Below are positions 10,397-19,460 of a stretch of 52,676 bases of DNA, one piece after another (the first letter of the stretch is position 1; each line of letters starts with the position of its first letter). Location of the stretch: contig CAMYOG010000033.1 in assembly GCA_947259925.1 (NCBI GenBank), positions 1-52,676 of the forward strand, given 5' to 3'. This stretch comes from Thermoanaerobaculia bacterium (GTDB lineage Bacteria; Acidobacteriota; Thermoanaerobaculia; Multivoradales; JAHEKO01). The translations under genes were made by a program, and so were the position numbers. Under the pieces are notes generated by a model. That model made no database searches, was not told the DNA's origin, and saw only the letters and a program-made list of their open reading frames with translations.

Positions 10397-10516
10397 ATGA
10401 GTCTTTTCAGCGATCGCCGGCCGCTGCGCGAGATCGGGGGCTTGCGCGCCTACCTGAGCCAGGTGATCTGGTCTCTCTGGTGGCACTTTACGGCTCCCTC
10501 CAACCGCCGGGCCTAG
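10397..10516 (+). CDS. Possible 39-residue Trp-rich small protein
   Basis: A short frame starts MSLFSDRRPLREIGGL and includes VIWSLWWHF. It has GGAGAG six bases before the ATG and GC-rich codons like its neighbours. It sits alone in a ~500-bp gap between minus-strand genes, on the opposite strand. It could equally be a chance frame in repeat-rich DNA. I list it because the ribosome-binding site and composition are plausible. Confidence 0.25.
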   Translation: MSLFSDRRPLREIGGLRAYLSQVIWSLWWHFTAPSNRRA

Positions 10517-10559
10517 GCACCCTACTGCGCGGCCGGATTCACCCCAATCTGCACGATTT

Positions 10560-10770
10560 CCCTCGGTCGGGCGTCCTCGGCGTATACGAATACGCCTGCG
10601 GGGCCCTCGGTCGGGAAATCGCACATCTCGGGGCGACTACGGCCGCTCGCTACGGGCGCCCACCGTGGCTCGGCCAGCCTCGAGCGGCGCCCTCGGTCGC
10701 AAAGCGGCACATCTCCAGGCGACTGCGGCCGCACATCTCCTGGCAACTACGGCCGCTCGCTACGGGCAGC
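10560..10770. repeat. Intergenic repeat cluster
   Basis: This non-coding stretch contains two diverged copies of a unit of the form CCTCGGTCG-x-GCACATCTC-x-GGCGACT-x-CGGCCG. A 22-bp string beginning ACTACGGCCGCTCGC is identical at 10636-10657 and 10746-10767, 110 bp apart. A 24-bp core at 10590-10613 matches 51038-51061 at 22 of 24 bases, so the element is dispersed in the genome. No coding potential is believable. Confidence 0.6.
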
Positions 10771-10790
10771 CACGGGTAGCGCGTCGGAAG

Positions 10791-10916
10791 TCAGTCGTCG
10801 TCGGAGCTGGGCTTCGGGCCGCCGAGGATGCGGTACATGCACCAGCCGGCGAGGCAGGTGACCGCGGTCATGCTGGTCAGCATGAAGACGAGCGCGAACG
10901 GGGTGAGTCCGTTCAT
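10791..10916 (-). CDS. MetS-family small subunit of NSS transporter
   Basis: A 41-residue protein beginning MNGLTPFALVFMLTSM with one hydrophobic helix (about residues 5-31) and an acidic SSDDD tail. Small single-helix partners of this kind follow MetP-type sodium symporters and are needed for transport. Its ATG overlaps the stop of the NSS gene as ATGA, giving tight translational coupling. The gene is too short for usual gene finders. Identification rests on the helix, the size and the position. Confidence 0.78.
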   Translation of the reverse strand: MNGLTPFALVFMLTSMTAVTCLAGWCMYRILGGPKPSSDDD

Positions 10917-12493
10917 GTCGAGCTCCCTTCGTCGGTCGGACTCTGGGGCTGCCGCTTCCAGGCCGTGTGGATCATCCACAGGCAGGCGACCGTCAGCCCG
11001 AGCATCAGCAGCCGGCTGACCCAGCGGTAGGGGACCGTCGCTGGGTCGGTGACGTTCTCCATCAGCAGGGCCGGCCACGCCTCGGTGACGCCCCACCAGC
11101 CGAGCAGGATCGCCAGGAAGGCGGGGGTCACCCACTTCATGATCGGCTTGAAGATGCCGGGGATCCGGATGTCGGCGCCTTCGTGAAGCTGGTCCCAGCC
11201 CGCGTTGATGCCGAAGATGTACGAGAACAGCACGATCTCGACCGCGGCGAAGACGACCAGCCCGAAGGTTCCCGCCCAGTAGTCCCACTCGTCGAGGACG
11301 CCCATCCGGAAGTAGAGGACGTGGAAGATCGCCAGGCCGAAGCCGATGGCCGCGACGGTGGCGGCCGCCCGCTTGCGCCGCCAGCCGAACTCGTCCTGCA
11401 AGAACGCGATCGTCGGACTCGCCTGGGCGACACTCGAGGTCGCGCCGGCGATGAATAGCAGGAAGAACCAGAGAAAGGCGGCCAGCTGGCCGAGGATCTG
11501 CGGGCCTGGCAGCTTCTGGAAGACAACGCCCATGGCAACGATGCCCAGATCGTAGGAACCACCCTGGGCGATCGCGGTCGCGCCGGCGACCCCGAAGAAC
11601 ACCACGGCTGCGGGGATCGCGATCGTGCCGCCGAGAACGACCTCGGCGAACTCGTTGGTGGCGGCGGTCGAGAGACCGGTCAGGGCGACGTCGTCCTTCT
11701 TGCGTAGGTACGACGCGTAACAATGGATCGTGCCCATGCCGACCGAGAGGGTGAAGAACATCTGGCCGGCCGCCGCCAGCCAGACCCGGGCGTTACCGAG
11801 CGCGCCCCAGTCCGGATTCCAGATGAAGTTGAGGCCCTCGGCCGGGGTAGCCGCGGCCGCCGGCAGGGTGAGCACGCGGGCCATCAACAGGAAGGCGAAC
11901 AGAAAGAGGATCGGCATGCCGTAGAGCGCCAGCTTCTCGATGCCGCCGCTGACCCCGCGCGACAGGATCCAGGCGATGAAGCAGAAGGTGAACAGGAAGA
12001 AGGCGATGGTCACGCCGCCGCCGATGTAGCTCGAGTCGGCGATGTTCTGGTACGAGGCGAGGTAGCTACGCATCGCGTCGACCTCGCCCAGGCCGAAGAA
12101 GCTCCCGGTGAGGCTGAAGAAGCTCATCGCCAGCATCCACGACACGACGTACGTGTAGTAGGTGAAGACGATCATCGGGATCACCAGGCCGAGCGCCCCG
12201 AGGTACTTCGCCCACTTCTTGCGCGGTCCGGCCAGCGCCTGGAACATGCCGGGCGCCGAGCTGTGACCGAAGGTCCCGCCGTAGCGCCCGATGCCCCACT
12301 CGATCCACATCAGCGGGATGCCGAGCAGCAGAAACGAGATGAAGTAGGGGATCATGAAGGTGCCGCCGCCGTTCTGGGCGGCCTGCACCGGGAAGCGCAG
12401 GAAGTTGCCCAGACCGACGGCGTTGCCGGCCATCGCCAGGACCAGGCCGATCCGGGTGGCCCAGCGCTCCTTCGAGTAGTTCTCGGCGCTCAT
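10913..12493 (-). CDS. Sodium:neurotransmitter symporter (NSS) family transporter
   Basis: The 526-residue inner-membrane protein has about 12 hydrophobic segments. The N-terminus shows the NSS signature: WATRIGLVLAMAGNAVGLGNFLRFP (sodium and substrate site in helix 1, here interrupted only by normal family variation), then QNGGGTFMIPYF in helix 2. Bacterial members import amino acids with Na+. Together with the MetS-like small subunit downstream it resembles the MetPS methionine/alanine system; the true substrate is not readable. Start ATG at 12493 gives the conserved N-terminus. Confidence 0.92.
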   Translation of the reverse strand: MSAENYSKERWATRIGLVLAMAGNAVGLGNFLRFPVQAAQNGGGTFMIPYFISFLLLGIPLMWIEWGIGRYGGTFGHSSAPGMFQALAGPRKKWAKYLGALGLVIPMIVFTYYTYVVSWMLAMSFFSLTGSFFGLGEVDAMRSYLASYQNIADSSYIGGGVTIAFFLFTFCFIAWILSRGVSGGIEKLALYGMPILFLFAFLLMARVLTLPAAAATPAEGLNFIWNPDWGALGNARVWLAAAGQMFFTLSVGMGTIHCYASYLRKKDDVALTGLSTAATNEFAEVVLGGTIAIPAAVVFFGVAGATAIAQGGSYDLGIVAMGVVFQKLPGPQILGQLAAFLWFFLLFIAGATSSVAQASPTIAFLQDEFGWRRKRAAATVAAIGFGLAIFHVLYFRMGVLDEWDYWAGTFGLVVFAAVEIVLFSYIFGINAGWDQLHEGADIRIPGIFKPIMKWVTPAFLAILLGWWGVTEAWPALLMENVTDPATVPYRWVSRLLMLGLTVACLWMIHTAWKRQPQSPTDEGSST

Positions 12494-12565
12494 GCGGTCC
12501 TTTGGCTCATCAAGGCGGCCTCCTCGGAGCTGAACGGGGGATGCGGGTAGAAACCGGCCGGCAGG

Positions 12566-13105
12566 CTAACCTGGGGGGGTAGGGGTGTCAAGGCGGCCCG
12601 CCGCGCCCAGGGCCGCCTCGAGATCCTCGGCGACGATCTCGTACAAGTCGGTCGGTTGTCCCCGGTAGGTCTCGAGGATCTCGCCCTCCGGCCCGACCAG
12701 GATGTAGGTCGGGTAGGCGAGGACGTCGAACAGCTCGGGCACGTCGAGCTCGACCACGACCACCGGATAGGTCACGTCGTGGTCCTCGAGAAACACGGCG
12801 ACCTCCTCGGGCGTTCCCGAGAGCACCGCCAGGCCGACCACCTGGAACCCCCGCTCCGAGTAGTCGTCGTGCAGCCGGCTCAGCTTCGGAAAGGCGTCGA
12901 TGCAGGGAGGGCACCAGACGCCCCAGAAGTCGAGCAGGACGAAGCTCCCCTGGAGCTCGGTCGCGTCGAACTCGGAGCCGTCGAGGCGCAGGCCCTGGAA
13001 CGAGTGCGCCGGGCCGGCCGTCGGCTCGTCGGGCTGGGCGAGCGCGGGCATCGCCGCCACCAGGCAGAGGCCGAGCCAGACGCTGGCGCGCGATCGGCGG
13101 AGCAT
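12566..13105 (-). CDS. TlpA-like exported thioredoxin-fold protein
   Basis: The 179-residue protein has a Sec signal (residues 1-23, cleavage near ALAQ), then a TlpA/AhpC-TSA fold with the redox motif C65-x-x-C68 in WGVWCPPC and the cis-proline strand LAYPTYILVGPEG. It is probably a periplasmic thiol reductase or a protein of cytochrome c maturation type. It lies 10 bp downstream of the PspC gene on the same strand, so the two may share a transcript. Confidence 0.87.
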   Translation of the reverse strand: MLRRSRASVWLGLCLVAAMPALAQPDEPTAGPAHSFQGLRLDGSEFDATELQGSFVLLDFWGVWCPPCIDAFPKLSRLHDDYSERGFQVVGLAVLSGTPEEVAVFLEDHDVTYPVVVVELDVPELFDVLAYPTYILVGPEGEILETYRGQPTDLYEIVAEDLEAALGAAGRLDTPTPPG

Positions 13106-13115
13106 GAGCAGCAGG

Positions 13116-13322
13116 CTAGGCCCGAACCCTCGGGGCCTTGGGCATCACCAGCCAGAGGATCAGGTAGACGATGATGCCGGGGAACGCGGCCGAGAAGACC
13201 GAGACCAGGACGTACAGGATTCGCACCAGGGTGACGTCCCAGCCGAGCCAGTCGGCCAGTCCCGCACAGACTCCCGCGATCACCTTGTTGGTCTGGGATC
13301 GGTGCAGTGGCGCTGCGGGCAT
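13116..13322 (-). CDS. PspC-domain small membrane protein
   Basis: The 68-residue protein is almost only a PspC domain: LHRSQTNKVIAGVCAGLADWLG followed by a long hydrophobic helix ending in LWLVMPKAP. PspC proteins sit in the inner membrane and act in envelope-stress signalling, though free PspC domains often have unknown roles. I chose the ATG at 13322 over one at 13337 because GGGAGGAG lies at correct spacing in front of it. Confidence 0.85.
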   Translation of the reverse strand: MPAAPLHRSQTNKVIAGVCAGLADWLGWDVTLVRILYVLVSVFSAAFPGIIVYLILWLVMPKAPRVRA

Positions 13323-13385
13323 CGCTTCTCCTCCCATCCCATCCTACGACACCTGGCGGTGTCGGGTTTCGAACTCGGAGGGTAG

Positions 13386-13424
13386 AAAAAAAGGTGGCGA
13401 CGGGGAAGGAGGATGCCCGTCGCC
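13386..13424 (-). terminator. Rho-independent terminator after the sulfatase-like gene
   Basis: On the minus strand GGCGACGGG and CCCGTCGCC form a perfect 9-bp stem around an 11-base loop, followed by ACC and seven T (the A-run at 13386-13392). It lies about 105 bp downstream of the minus-strand gene 13529-14923 and before the PspC gene, so it separates the two transcripts. Confidence 0.75.
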
Positions 13425-13528
13425 GTTGGGGATGGAAAGAAGGGTGTTGAAGCACGATCAGAGTAGCCCTGGAGGCCACTCGGCGCTGTGAAACCGTTCA
13501 CACCGCGTGAAAGTCGCGCGACGTCGGC

Positions 13529-14923
13529 TCAGTTCAGGTAGCCGAGGTTGCGCAGCTCTTCGAGCGTCGCTTCGGTCGGAGCGACCTCGGGCGGCTCGAA
13601 CGGCTCGCGGGCGGCGATCAGGGCTTCGAGCCGCTCCTGGAGGTCGGTGGCGACGTCCGAGTCCTTGAGGCTGACGTCCCAGAGCTCTTCGGGGTCCTCG
13701 ACCAGGTTGAACAGCGAGCGGCGCTTGGCCAGGCCGGCGAGCTTCCACTCCTTCGTCCGGATCGACGAGCGCTCACGGTTGACCCTGCGGTCCATGCGGC
13801 TGACGGCGTCGAGCGGCGCCATCTCGTCGCCGAGCACCAGCGGCGCGAGGTCGGCGCCGACGAACTCGTCGGGGATCGGCAGCTCCAGGAAGCCCAGGAT
13901 CGTCGGCGCCACGTCGATCCCCCGGACCTGCCGGTCGACGACGATGCCGCCCCAGCCGTTGCCGGGGTACTTGACGATCATCGGCACGCGCAGGAGCTCG
14001 TCGTAGAGGGAGTGGGAGTGCCAGCCGATCACACCGTGCTCGTTGAACTCCTCGCCGTGGTCCGAGGTGAAGACGATCAGGGTGTTGTCGTAGAGCCCCT
14101 TCTCTTTCAGGTAGGCGACCAGGCGGCCGAAGCCGTCGTCCATCGAGCGGATCTCGGCGTCGTACAGCGCGATGATGTACTCGAGGTCGGCATCGTCGAT
14201 CTCGATCTCGCCGGCGCGGATCCCCTCGAGCAGCTCCTTGGTGATGTCCTCGCCGAGATCGCCGTCGTAGCGAATGTCGAGCAGGTCGCGGTACTCCTGC
14301 GCCGGCTCGTACGGATGGTGGACCTCGTAATTGTGGAGGAAGAGCAAGAACGGCTCGTCGCCGATCCGCTCGATCCATTTGATGCCGTGGTCGACAGTCT
14401 CGGTGAAGTGCTGGGCGCCCGGCTCGACATAGCTCTCGAAGCCCTGATCGAGCCCGAAGATCTGGGCCATCTGGCCGCCGCCGGTGAATGCGGCGGTGCG
14501 GTAGCCGTGCTCGGACATCACCTCGGGGAAGGTCAACGTCTCCTCGGCGAGCCGGGTGCGGGCCGCCCACGACGCCCGGTGCTGCTGGGGCAGCAGCGAG
14601 CTCAGGATCGAGGCGTGCGAGTGGAGGGTCGAGGGCGCCTGCGCGATCGCCTCGGTGAACACCACCGAGTCGGCAGCGAAGGCGTCGACGTGGGGCGTCG
14701 GCCGGTCGTAGCCATAGGCCCCCAGGTGATCCGCACGCAGGGTGTCGATCGACACCAGGATGACGTTGTAGCCAGGCGCGCTCGGGTCACCCTCCGGCCG
14801 TGCGCACCCCCAGCTCGAGGCGAGACCGAGGGCCACGAGGGCCATCGCCGCGAGCTGGCCGAGCCCTTCCCAGAACGGCCTGGAGCTCGCCTCCGTGGGC
14901 GTGGTTTGGCGCGCGAAAGACAT
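13529..14923 (-). CDS. Sulfatase-like (alkaline phosphatase superfamily) lipoprotein
   Basis: The 464-residue protein has a lipoprotein signal with C40 in ASSWGC, then a sulfatase fold: metal ligand D60 in VSIDTLRADHLGAYGYDRPTP-type context, the second metal site FTSDHGEEF and GWHSHSLYDELLRVP. At the nucleophile site the usual C/S-x-P-x-R is replaced by T99-L-H101-S-H103, so formylglycine maturation is unlikely and it may be a phosphatase or phosphotransferase-type member. It ends with LRNLGYLN, close to the tail of two other proteins in this window. It is divergent from the Bat operon. Confidence 0.85.
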   Translation of the reverse strand: MSFARQTTPTEASSRPFWEGLGQLAAMALVALGLASSWGCARPEGDPSAPGYNVILVSIDTLRADHLGAYGYDRPTPHVDAFAADSVVFTEAIAQAPSTLHSHASILSSLLPQQHRASWAARTRLAEETLTFPEVMSEHGYRTAAFTGGGQMAQIFGLDQGFESYVEPGAQHFTETVDHGIKWIERIGDEPFLLFLHNYEVHHPYEPAQEYRDLLDIRYDGDLGEDITKELLEGIRAGEIEIDDADLEYIIALYDAEIRSMDDGFGRLVAYLKEKGLYDNTLIVFTSDHGEEFNEHGVIGWHSHSLYDELLRVPMIVKYPGNGWGGIVVDRQVRGIDVAPTILGFLELPIPDEFVGADLAPLVLGDEMAPLDAVSRMDRRVNRERSSIRTKEWKLAGLAKRRSLFNLVEDPEELWDVSLKDSDVATDLQERLEALIAAREPFEPPEVAPTEATLEELRNLGYLN

Positions 14924-14937
14924 CCCGCTCGACCGCT

Positions 14938-14959
14938 TGCAACTGGCACGCCACTTGCC
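14938..14959. promoter_or_regulatory. Divergent sigma-54-like promoter / dyad
   Basis: On the plus strand TGGCACG-CCAC-TTGCC at 14944-14959 matches the -24/-12 consensus with the GG-GC distance of 12. On the minus strand TGGCGTG-CCAG-TTGCA (14953-14938) is a second match. The two overlap in a dyad, GCAACTGGC-AC-GCCACTTGC at 14939-14958 (8 of 9 pairs). Predicted start sites fall only about 7 and 4 bases before the annotated start codons, which is unusually short, so it may instead be an operator. Confidence 0.45.
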
Positions 14960-14976
14960 TAGTCAGCCAGAGGCCG

Positions 14977-16419
14977 ATGCAAAGTCTCTCACCAGGGTAT
15001 GGCTCGGTAGGGTCGCGTGCGTCAATTCGACGCTCCCAGGGCCGTTTTTGCTCGCTACTGTCGCTGTTTCTGCTCCTGATCGCGTTACCGATGAGGGTTC
15101 GGGACGCCGCGGCCGAGATCAGCCCGATCTCGGAGATCGTGGCCAGCTACGGCCTGAGGCCGATCGACCCCGCCGTGCAATCCCCGGATTTCGACCTGCC
15201 CGATCTGGGTGGCGGCCAGGGATCGCTCTCGGACTTCGCCGGGCGCTGGGTGGTGCTGACCTTCTGGGCCACCTGGTGCGGACCGTGCCGGTGGGAGATG
15301 CCGAGCCTCGACGAGCTGCACCAGAGCCGCCAGGCAGCCGGCCTGAGCGTCCTCGGAGTGACGGTCGACCGGACGGTCGAGCCGGCCGAGCGCTTCGTCG
15401 AGGACTACGGCCTGACCTTCCCCAACCTCTGGGACAGCAGCGGCCGGGCGGCGGAGATCTATCGCGCCGACAGCATCCCGCTCAGCTATCTGGTCGATCC
15501 GGCCGGGCGGGTCACGGCGATGTCGATCGGGGCGCGGGACTGGGCGGCACTCCAGCCGATGATCGACGAGCTGCTCGAGCTGGTCCCCGCCGGCACGACC
15601 GACCCGACCGAGTACGAGGTCGCCGGCGCCCCGCTCGAGCTCCCGAGCACCCTGCAGCCGCCGACCGCCGAGGTCGTGCTGCTCAGCGAGCGGCCCGAGG
15701 TGGGGGAGTCCTTCTCGGTCGAGGTGCGGGTCCGGTGGGCCGGTCACTTCGAGGACTACCTGCTGCATCCGCCCAGGATTCAGCTGCCCGACGAGATCGA
15801 GCAGTCGGCGCTGACCGCGTCGACCCGCAGCTCGGACGGCCGCAATGTGGTCGTCTACCGGGTCGACCTCGAGGCCCGGGAGATCGGCACCTTCGCCCTC
15901 AACCCGGTCGAGCTCTCCTACACGCCACGGGGTGAGTCCGAGGCTCTCGTGGCCCGGATCGAAGGCCCGACCGTGGGGGTCACGGAGGCGACGCTGCTCG
16001 GGCTGCGGCCGCGCACCTGGATCGCGGGCGTCGCCGGACTGGGCGTGCTCGCCCTCGCGTCGATCGGCCTCGCGCGCTGGCAGCGGAGCCGCACGACCCG
16101 GACCGAGAGTGGCGACTCCGAGCTCCACCAGGAGCTCGTGCGCCGGCTGGACAGCGCCCGCGCCCGCCGGCTCGAAGGCGACACGCGGGGCGCGGCTCTG
16201 CTTCTGGCCGAGATCGAGCTCGAGCTGGGCGTCGACGGGAGCGCCGAGCGCAAGGCGCTCGATCGCCTGGTCGAAGGCGCGCGCTACGGCGGTCACGTGC
16301 CGACGCGCGACGAGCTGGACGGAATCGAACGAAGAGTCGGCCGGCGCGTTAGGAAACTGGAGGCGGATTCGAGGCAGGCGGCACGCGAGGCGCTCCGCTT
16401 GCGCAACCAGGAGAGCTGA
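14977..16419 (+). CDS. TlpA-like redoxin fused to BatD-like membrane region
   Basis: The 480-residue protein begins with a hydrophobic export segment (residues ~23-38), then a TlpA-like domain with C101-x-x-C104 in WATWCGPC and the SYLVDPAGR strand near 170. Residues ~215-340 form a beta-rich region resembling the BatD/oxygen-tolerance domain (VLLSERPEVGESFSVEVRV, then LNPVELSYTPRG). A transmembrane helix at ~348-370 leads to a charged helical cytoplasmic tail. It is the first gene of the Bat-type operon. The start ATG at 14977 is the only one that keeps the whole signal region; the frame open further upstream overlaps the divergent gene. Confidence 0.8.
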   Translation: MQSLSPGYGSVGSRASIRRSQGRFCSLLSLFLLLIALPMRVRDAAAEISPISEIVASYGLRPIDPAVQSPDFDLPDLGGGQGSLSDFAGRWVVLTFWATWCGPCRWEMPSLDELHQSRQAAGLSVLGVTVDRTVEPAERFVEDYGLTFPNLWDSSGRAAEIYRADSIPLSYLVDPAGRVTAMSIGARDWAALQPMIDELLELVPAGTTDPTEYEVAGAPLELPSTLQPPTAEVVLLSERPEVGESFSVEVRVRWAGHFEDYLLHPPRIQLPDEIEQSALTASTRSSDGRNVVVYRVDLEAREIGTFALNPVELSYTPRGESEALVARIEGPTVGVTEATLLGLRPRTWIAGVAGLGVLALASIGLARWQRSRTTRTESGDSELHQELVRRLDSARARRLEGDTRGAALLLAEIELELGVDGSAERKALDRLVEGARYGGHVPTRDELDGIERRVGRRVRKLEADSRQAAREALRLRNQES

Positions 16420-16457
16420 TCCGGCGCCGGAAGGCGGCGGAATCGTGAGGAGAGAAG

Positions 16458-17447
<990 letters not shown>

Positions 17448-17526
17448 CGTTCGCCCAGAATGCCGGAAATGCCCGAATCTGCTGCGCTGTTGACCCGCCG
17501 ACCGGGCGCCGAAGGGAGGCGCTAGC

Positions 17527-18447
17527 GTGGCACAGGCGGCGGCAACCGAGCGCGAGGACCTGACGGGGGCGCTGCCTCCGGAGCTGTTCCAGAAGATCAA
17601 GTCGATCCAGATTCGCACCCAGCGCACGGTCAACGACGTCTTCGCGGGCGAGTACGAGAGCGCCTTCAAGGGGCGCGGGATGGAGTTCGAGCAGGTGCGC
17701 GAGTACCACCCGGGCGACGACATCCGCCATATCGAGTGGAACGTCACTGCCCGCATGAGCGCGCCGTTCGTCAAGGAGCATCGCGAGGAGCGCGAGCTGA
17801 CCGTCATGCTGGTGGTCGACGTCAGCTCGTCCGGAGCGTTCGGCAGCGTCGAAAAGCTCAAGAACGAGGTCGCGGCCGAGATCGCCGCCCTGCTCGCCTA
17901 CACCGCGATCAAGAGCAACGATCGCGTCGGCCTGATCATCTTCTCGGATCGGATCGAGCACTTCATCCCGCCGAAGAAGGGGCGCTCCCACGTCTGGCGG
18001 GTGATTCGGGACATCCTGACCTTCCGGCCGATGTTGCGCACGACCGACCTGGTCGGCGCCCTCGAATACCTGAACAAGGTGACCCGCCGCCGCTCGGTCA
18101 CGTTCGTGATCTCTGATTTCCTCGACAGCGACTTCGTCGATCAGTTCCGGGTCACCGCCAGGCGTCACGACGTGACCGCGATCGCGGTCGGCGACCGGCG
18201 CGAGGAGGGCCTGCCCCGTATCGGTCTGATCGAGCTCGAGGACGCCGAGACCGGGGAGTCCATCCTGATCGACACCTACGACCGCAACGTCACCGACGGC
18301 TTCTCCGTGCTCTCCGAGGACGATCGCTCCCGCCTGACCGAGCTGTTCCGGGCGGCGGGCGCCGGCGAGGTGCGGATTCGGGCGGACGACCGATCGTATG
18401 TGGACGCTCTCATCAGCTACTTCCATGCCCGGGAGAAGCGTCGCTAG
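17527..18447 (+). CDS. DUF58 domain protein (vWA-like)
   Basis: The 306-residue protein has the DUF58 hallmark F-K-GRGMEFEQVREYHPGDD followed by IEWNVTARM, then a vWA-like fold with VVDVSSSG as the metal site and VTFVISDFLD. No membrane segment is seen. It is a regular partner of MoxR ATPases in Bat operons, where its exact role is not settled. It starts with GTG behind GGGAGG; the 79-bp gap after moxR contains nothing obvious. Confidence 0.92.
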   Translation: MAQAAATEREDLTGALPPELFQKIKSIQIRTQRTVNDVFAGEYESAFKGRGMEFEQVREYHPGDDIRHIEWNVTARMSAPFVKEHREERELTVMLVVDVSSSGAFGSVEKLKNEVAAEIAALLAYTAIKSNDRVGLIIFSDRIEHFIPPKKGRSHVWRVIRDILTFRPMLRTTDLVGALEYLNKVTRRRSVTFVISDFLDSDFVDQFRVTARRHDVTAIAVGDRREEGLPRIGLIELEDAETGESILIDTYDRNVTDGFSVLSEDDRSRLTELFRAAGAGEVRIRADDRSYVDALISYFHAREKRR

Positions 18448-18458
18448 CCGAGGATTCG

Positions 18459-19460
18459 ATGGAGCTGAGAGAGCCGCCACGCGCATCGAGTCAGGGCCGT
18501 TCGGACACCCTTGCCCGGCTCCTGGCGGGGGTTGCCATCGTCGGCCTGCTGGCGATCGGGGCACTGGTGGCGCTCGACCGGGGCGGCAGCGACCCGGCGG
18601 TGAGCGCGCGCGCGCGTGAGGTCGGCGCCAAGCTTCAGGCGGCCGGCGCACTCGAAGCCGCGGCCGCCCGATACGAGCGGGCCCTCGAGACCGCCGACAT
18701 CGACGCCGAGACCTACGCTGGCATCGCCTACAGTCTGGGCTCCAACTACCTGGAGCGCGGCGAGTACGAGCAGGCGCTGCGCTGGTTCTACGAGGCCGAG
18801 CTGGTCGGTGCCGGCGAGCTGAGCGCCGAGCTCGGGCGCAAGATCGTCCACACCTTGGAGCGCCTCGGCCGATACCACTCGGCGCAGTCCGCGCTCGAGT
18901 CGCGCGTACAGCTCGAAGACGATCCGGCCGGCGAGGTGCGGCGGGCGGCGGGCGACCCGGTCGTCGCCCGGATCGGCAGCGAAGAGATCCACCGGTCCGA
19001 CGTCGAGCGCGCACTCGACGAGCTACCAGCCGAGTTGGCTCAGGCGATCCGGACCGAGGCGGACCGGAAGGAGTTCGTCCGGCAGTACGTCGCCGACGAG
19101 CTCCTCTGGCGCAAGGCGCAGAAGCTCGAGTACGACCAGGATCCGGAGGTGCGGCGGCAGCACACCTCGGCCCTCAAGCGGCTGGCGGTGGCGCGGCTGA
19201 TCGAGGACGAGGTGGTCGGCAAGATCGCGGTCGACGAGGCCGACCTCAAGAACTTCTTCGAAGCCAACAAGGAGCGCTACCGAAGCCCCGGAGGTGATGG
19301 CGCCGTTGCGGCCGAGCCGGAGTTCGAACAGATCCGTCCGCTGGTCGAGCGCGACTACCGGCTGACAAAGCTCCAATCGGGATACCAGTCGCTGATCGAG
19401 ACCGAGCTCGCCGCCGAGGAGGTCGAGGTCTTCCCGGAGGCGATGGGGGAGGGCGGATGA
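18459..19460 (+). CDS. Membrane-anchored TPR protein with SurA-N-like domain
   Basis: The 333-residue protein has one N-terminal transmembrane helix (~19-41), a TPR-like helical stretch (~50-145) and then a region like the SurA/PpiC N-terminal chaperone domain: VARIGSEEIHRSDVERAL, REFVRQYVADELLWRKAQ and a VDEADLKNFFEANKERY helix. The parvulin PPIase domain that normally follows is absent. It sits inside the Bat operon and overlaps the next gene by ATGA. A role as a periplasmic holdase is an inference. Confidence 0.75.
   Translation: MELREPPRASSQGRSDTLARLLAGVAIVGLLAIGALVALDRGGSDPAVSARAREVGAKLQAAGALEAAAARYERALETADIDAETYAGIAYSLGSNYLERGEYEQALRWFYEAELVGAGELSAELGRKIVHTLERLGRYHSAQSALESRVQLEDDPAGEVRRAAGDPVVARIGSEEIHRSDVERALDELPAELAQAIRTEADRKEFVRQYVADELLWRKAQKLEYDQDPEVRRQHTSALKRLAVARLIEDEVVGKIAVDEADLKNFFEANKERYRSPGGDGAVAAEPEFEQIRPLVERDYRLTKLQSGYQSLIETELAAEEVEVFPEAMGEGG

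Noticed and set aside
10336..10779. 147-codon plus-strand frame in the repeat gap
   Set aside because: It covers the diverged repeats, has no domain and no ribosome-binding site; the sequence is explained by the repeat.
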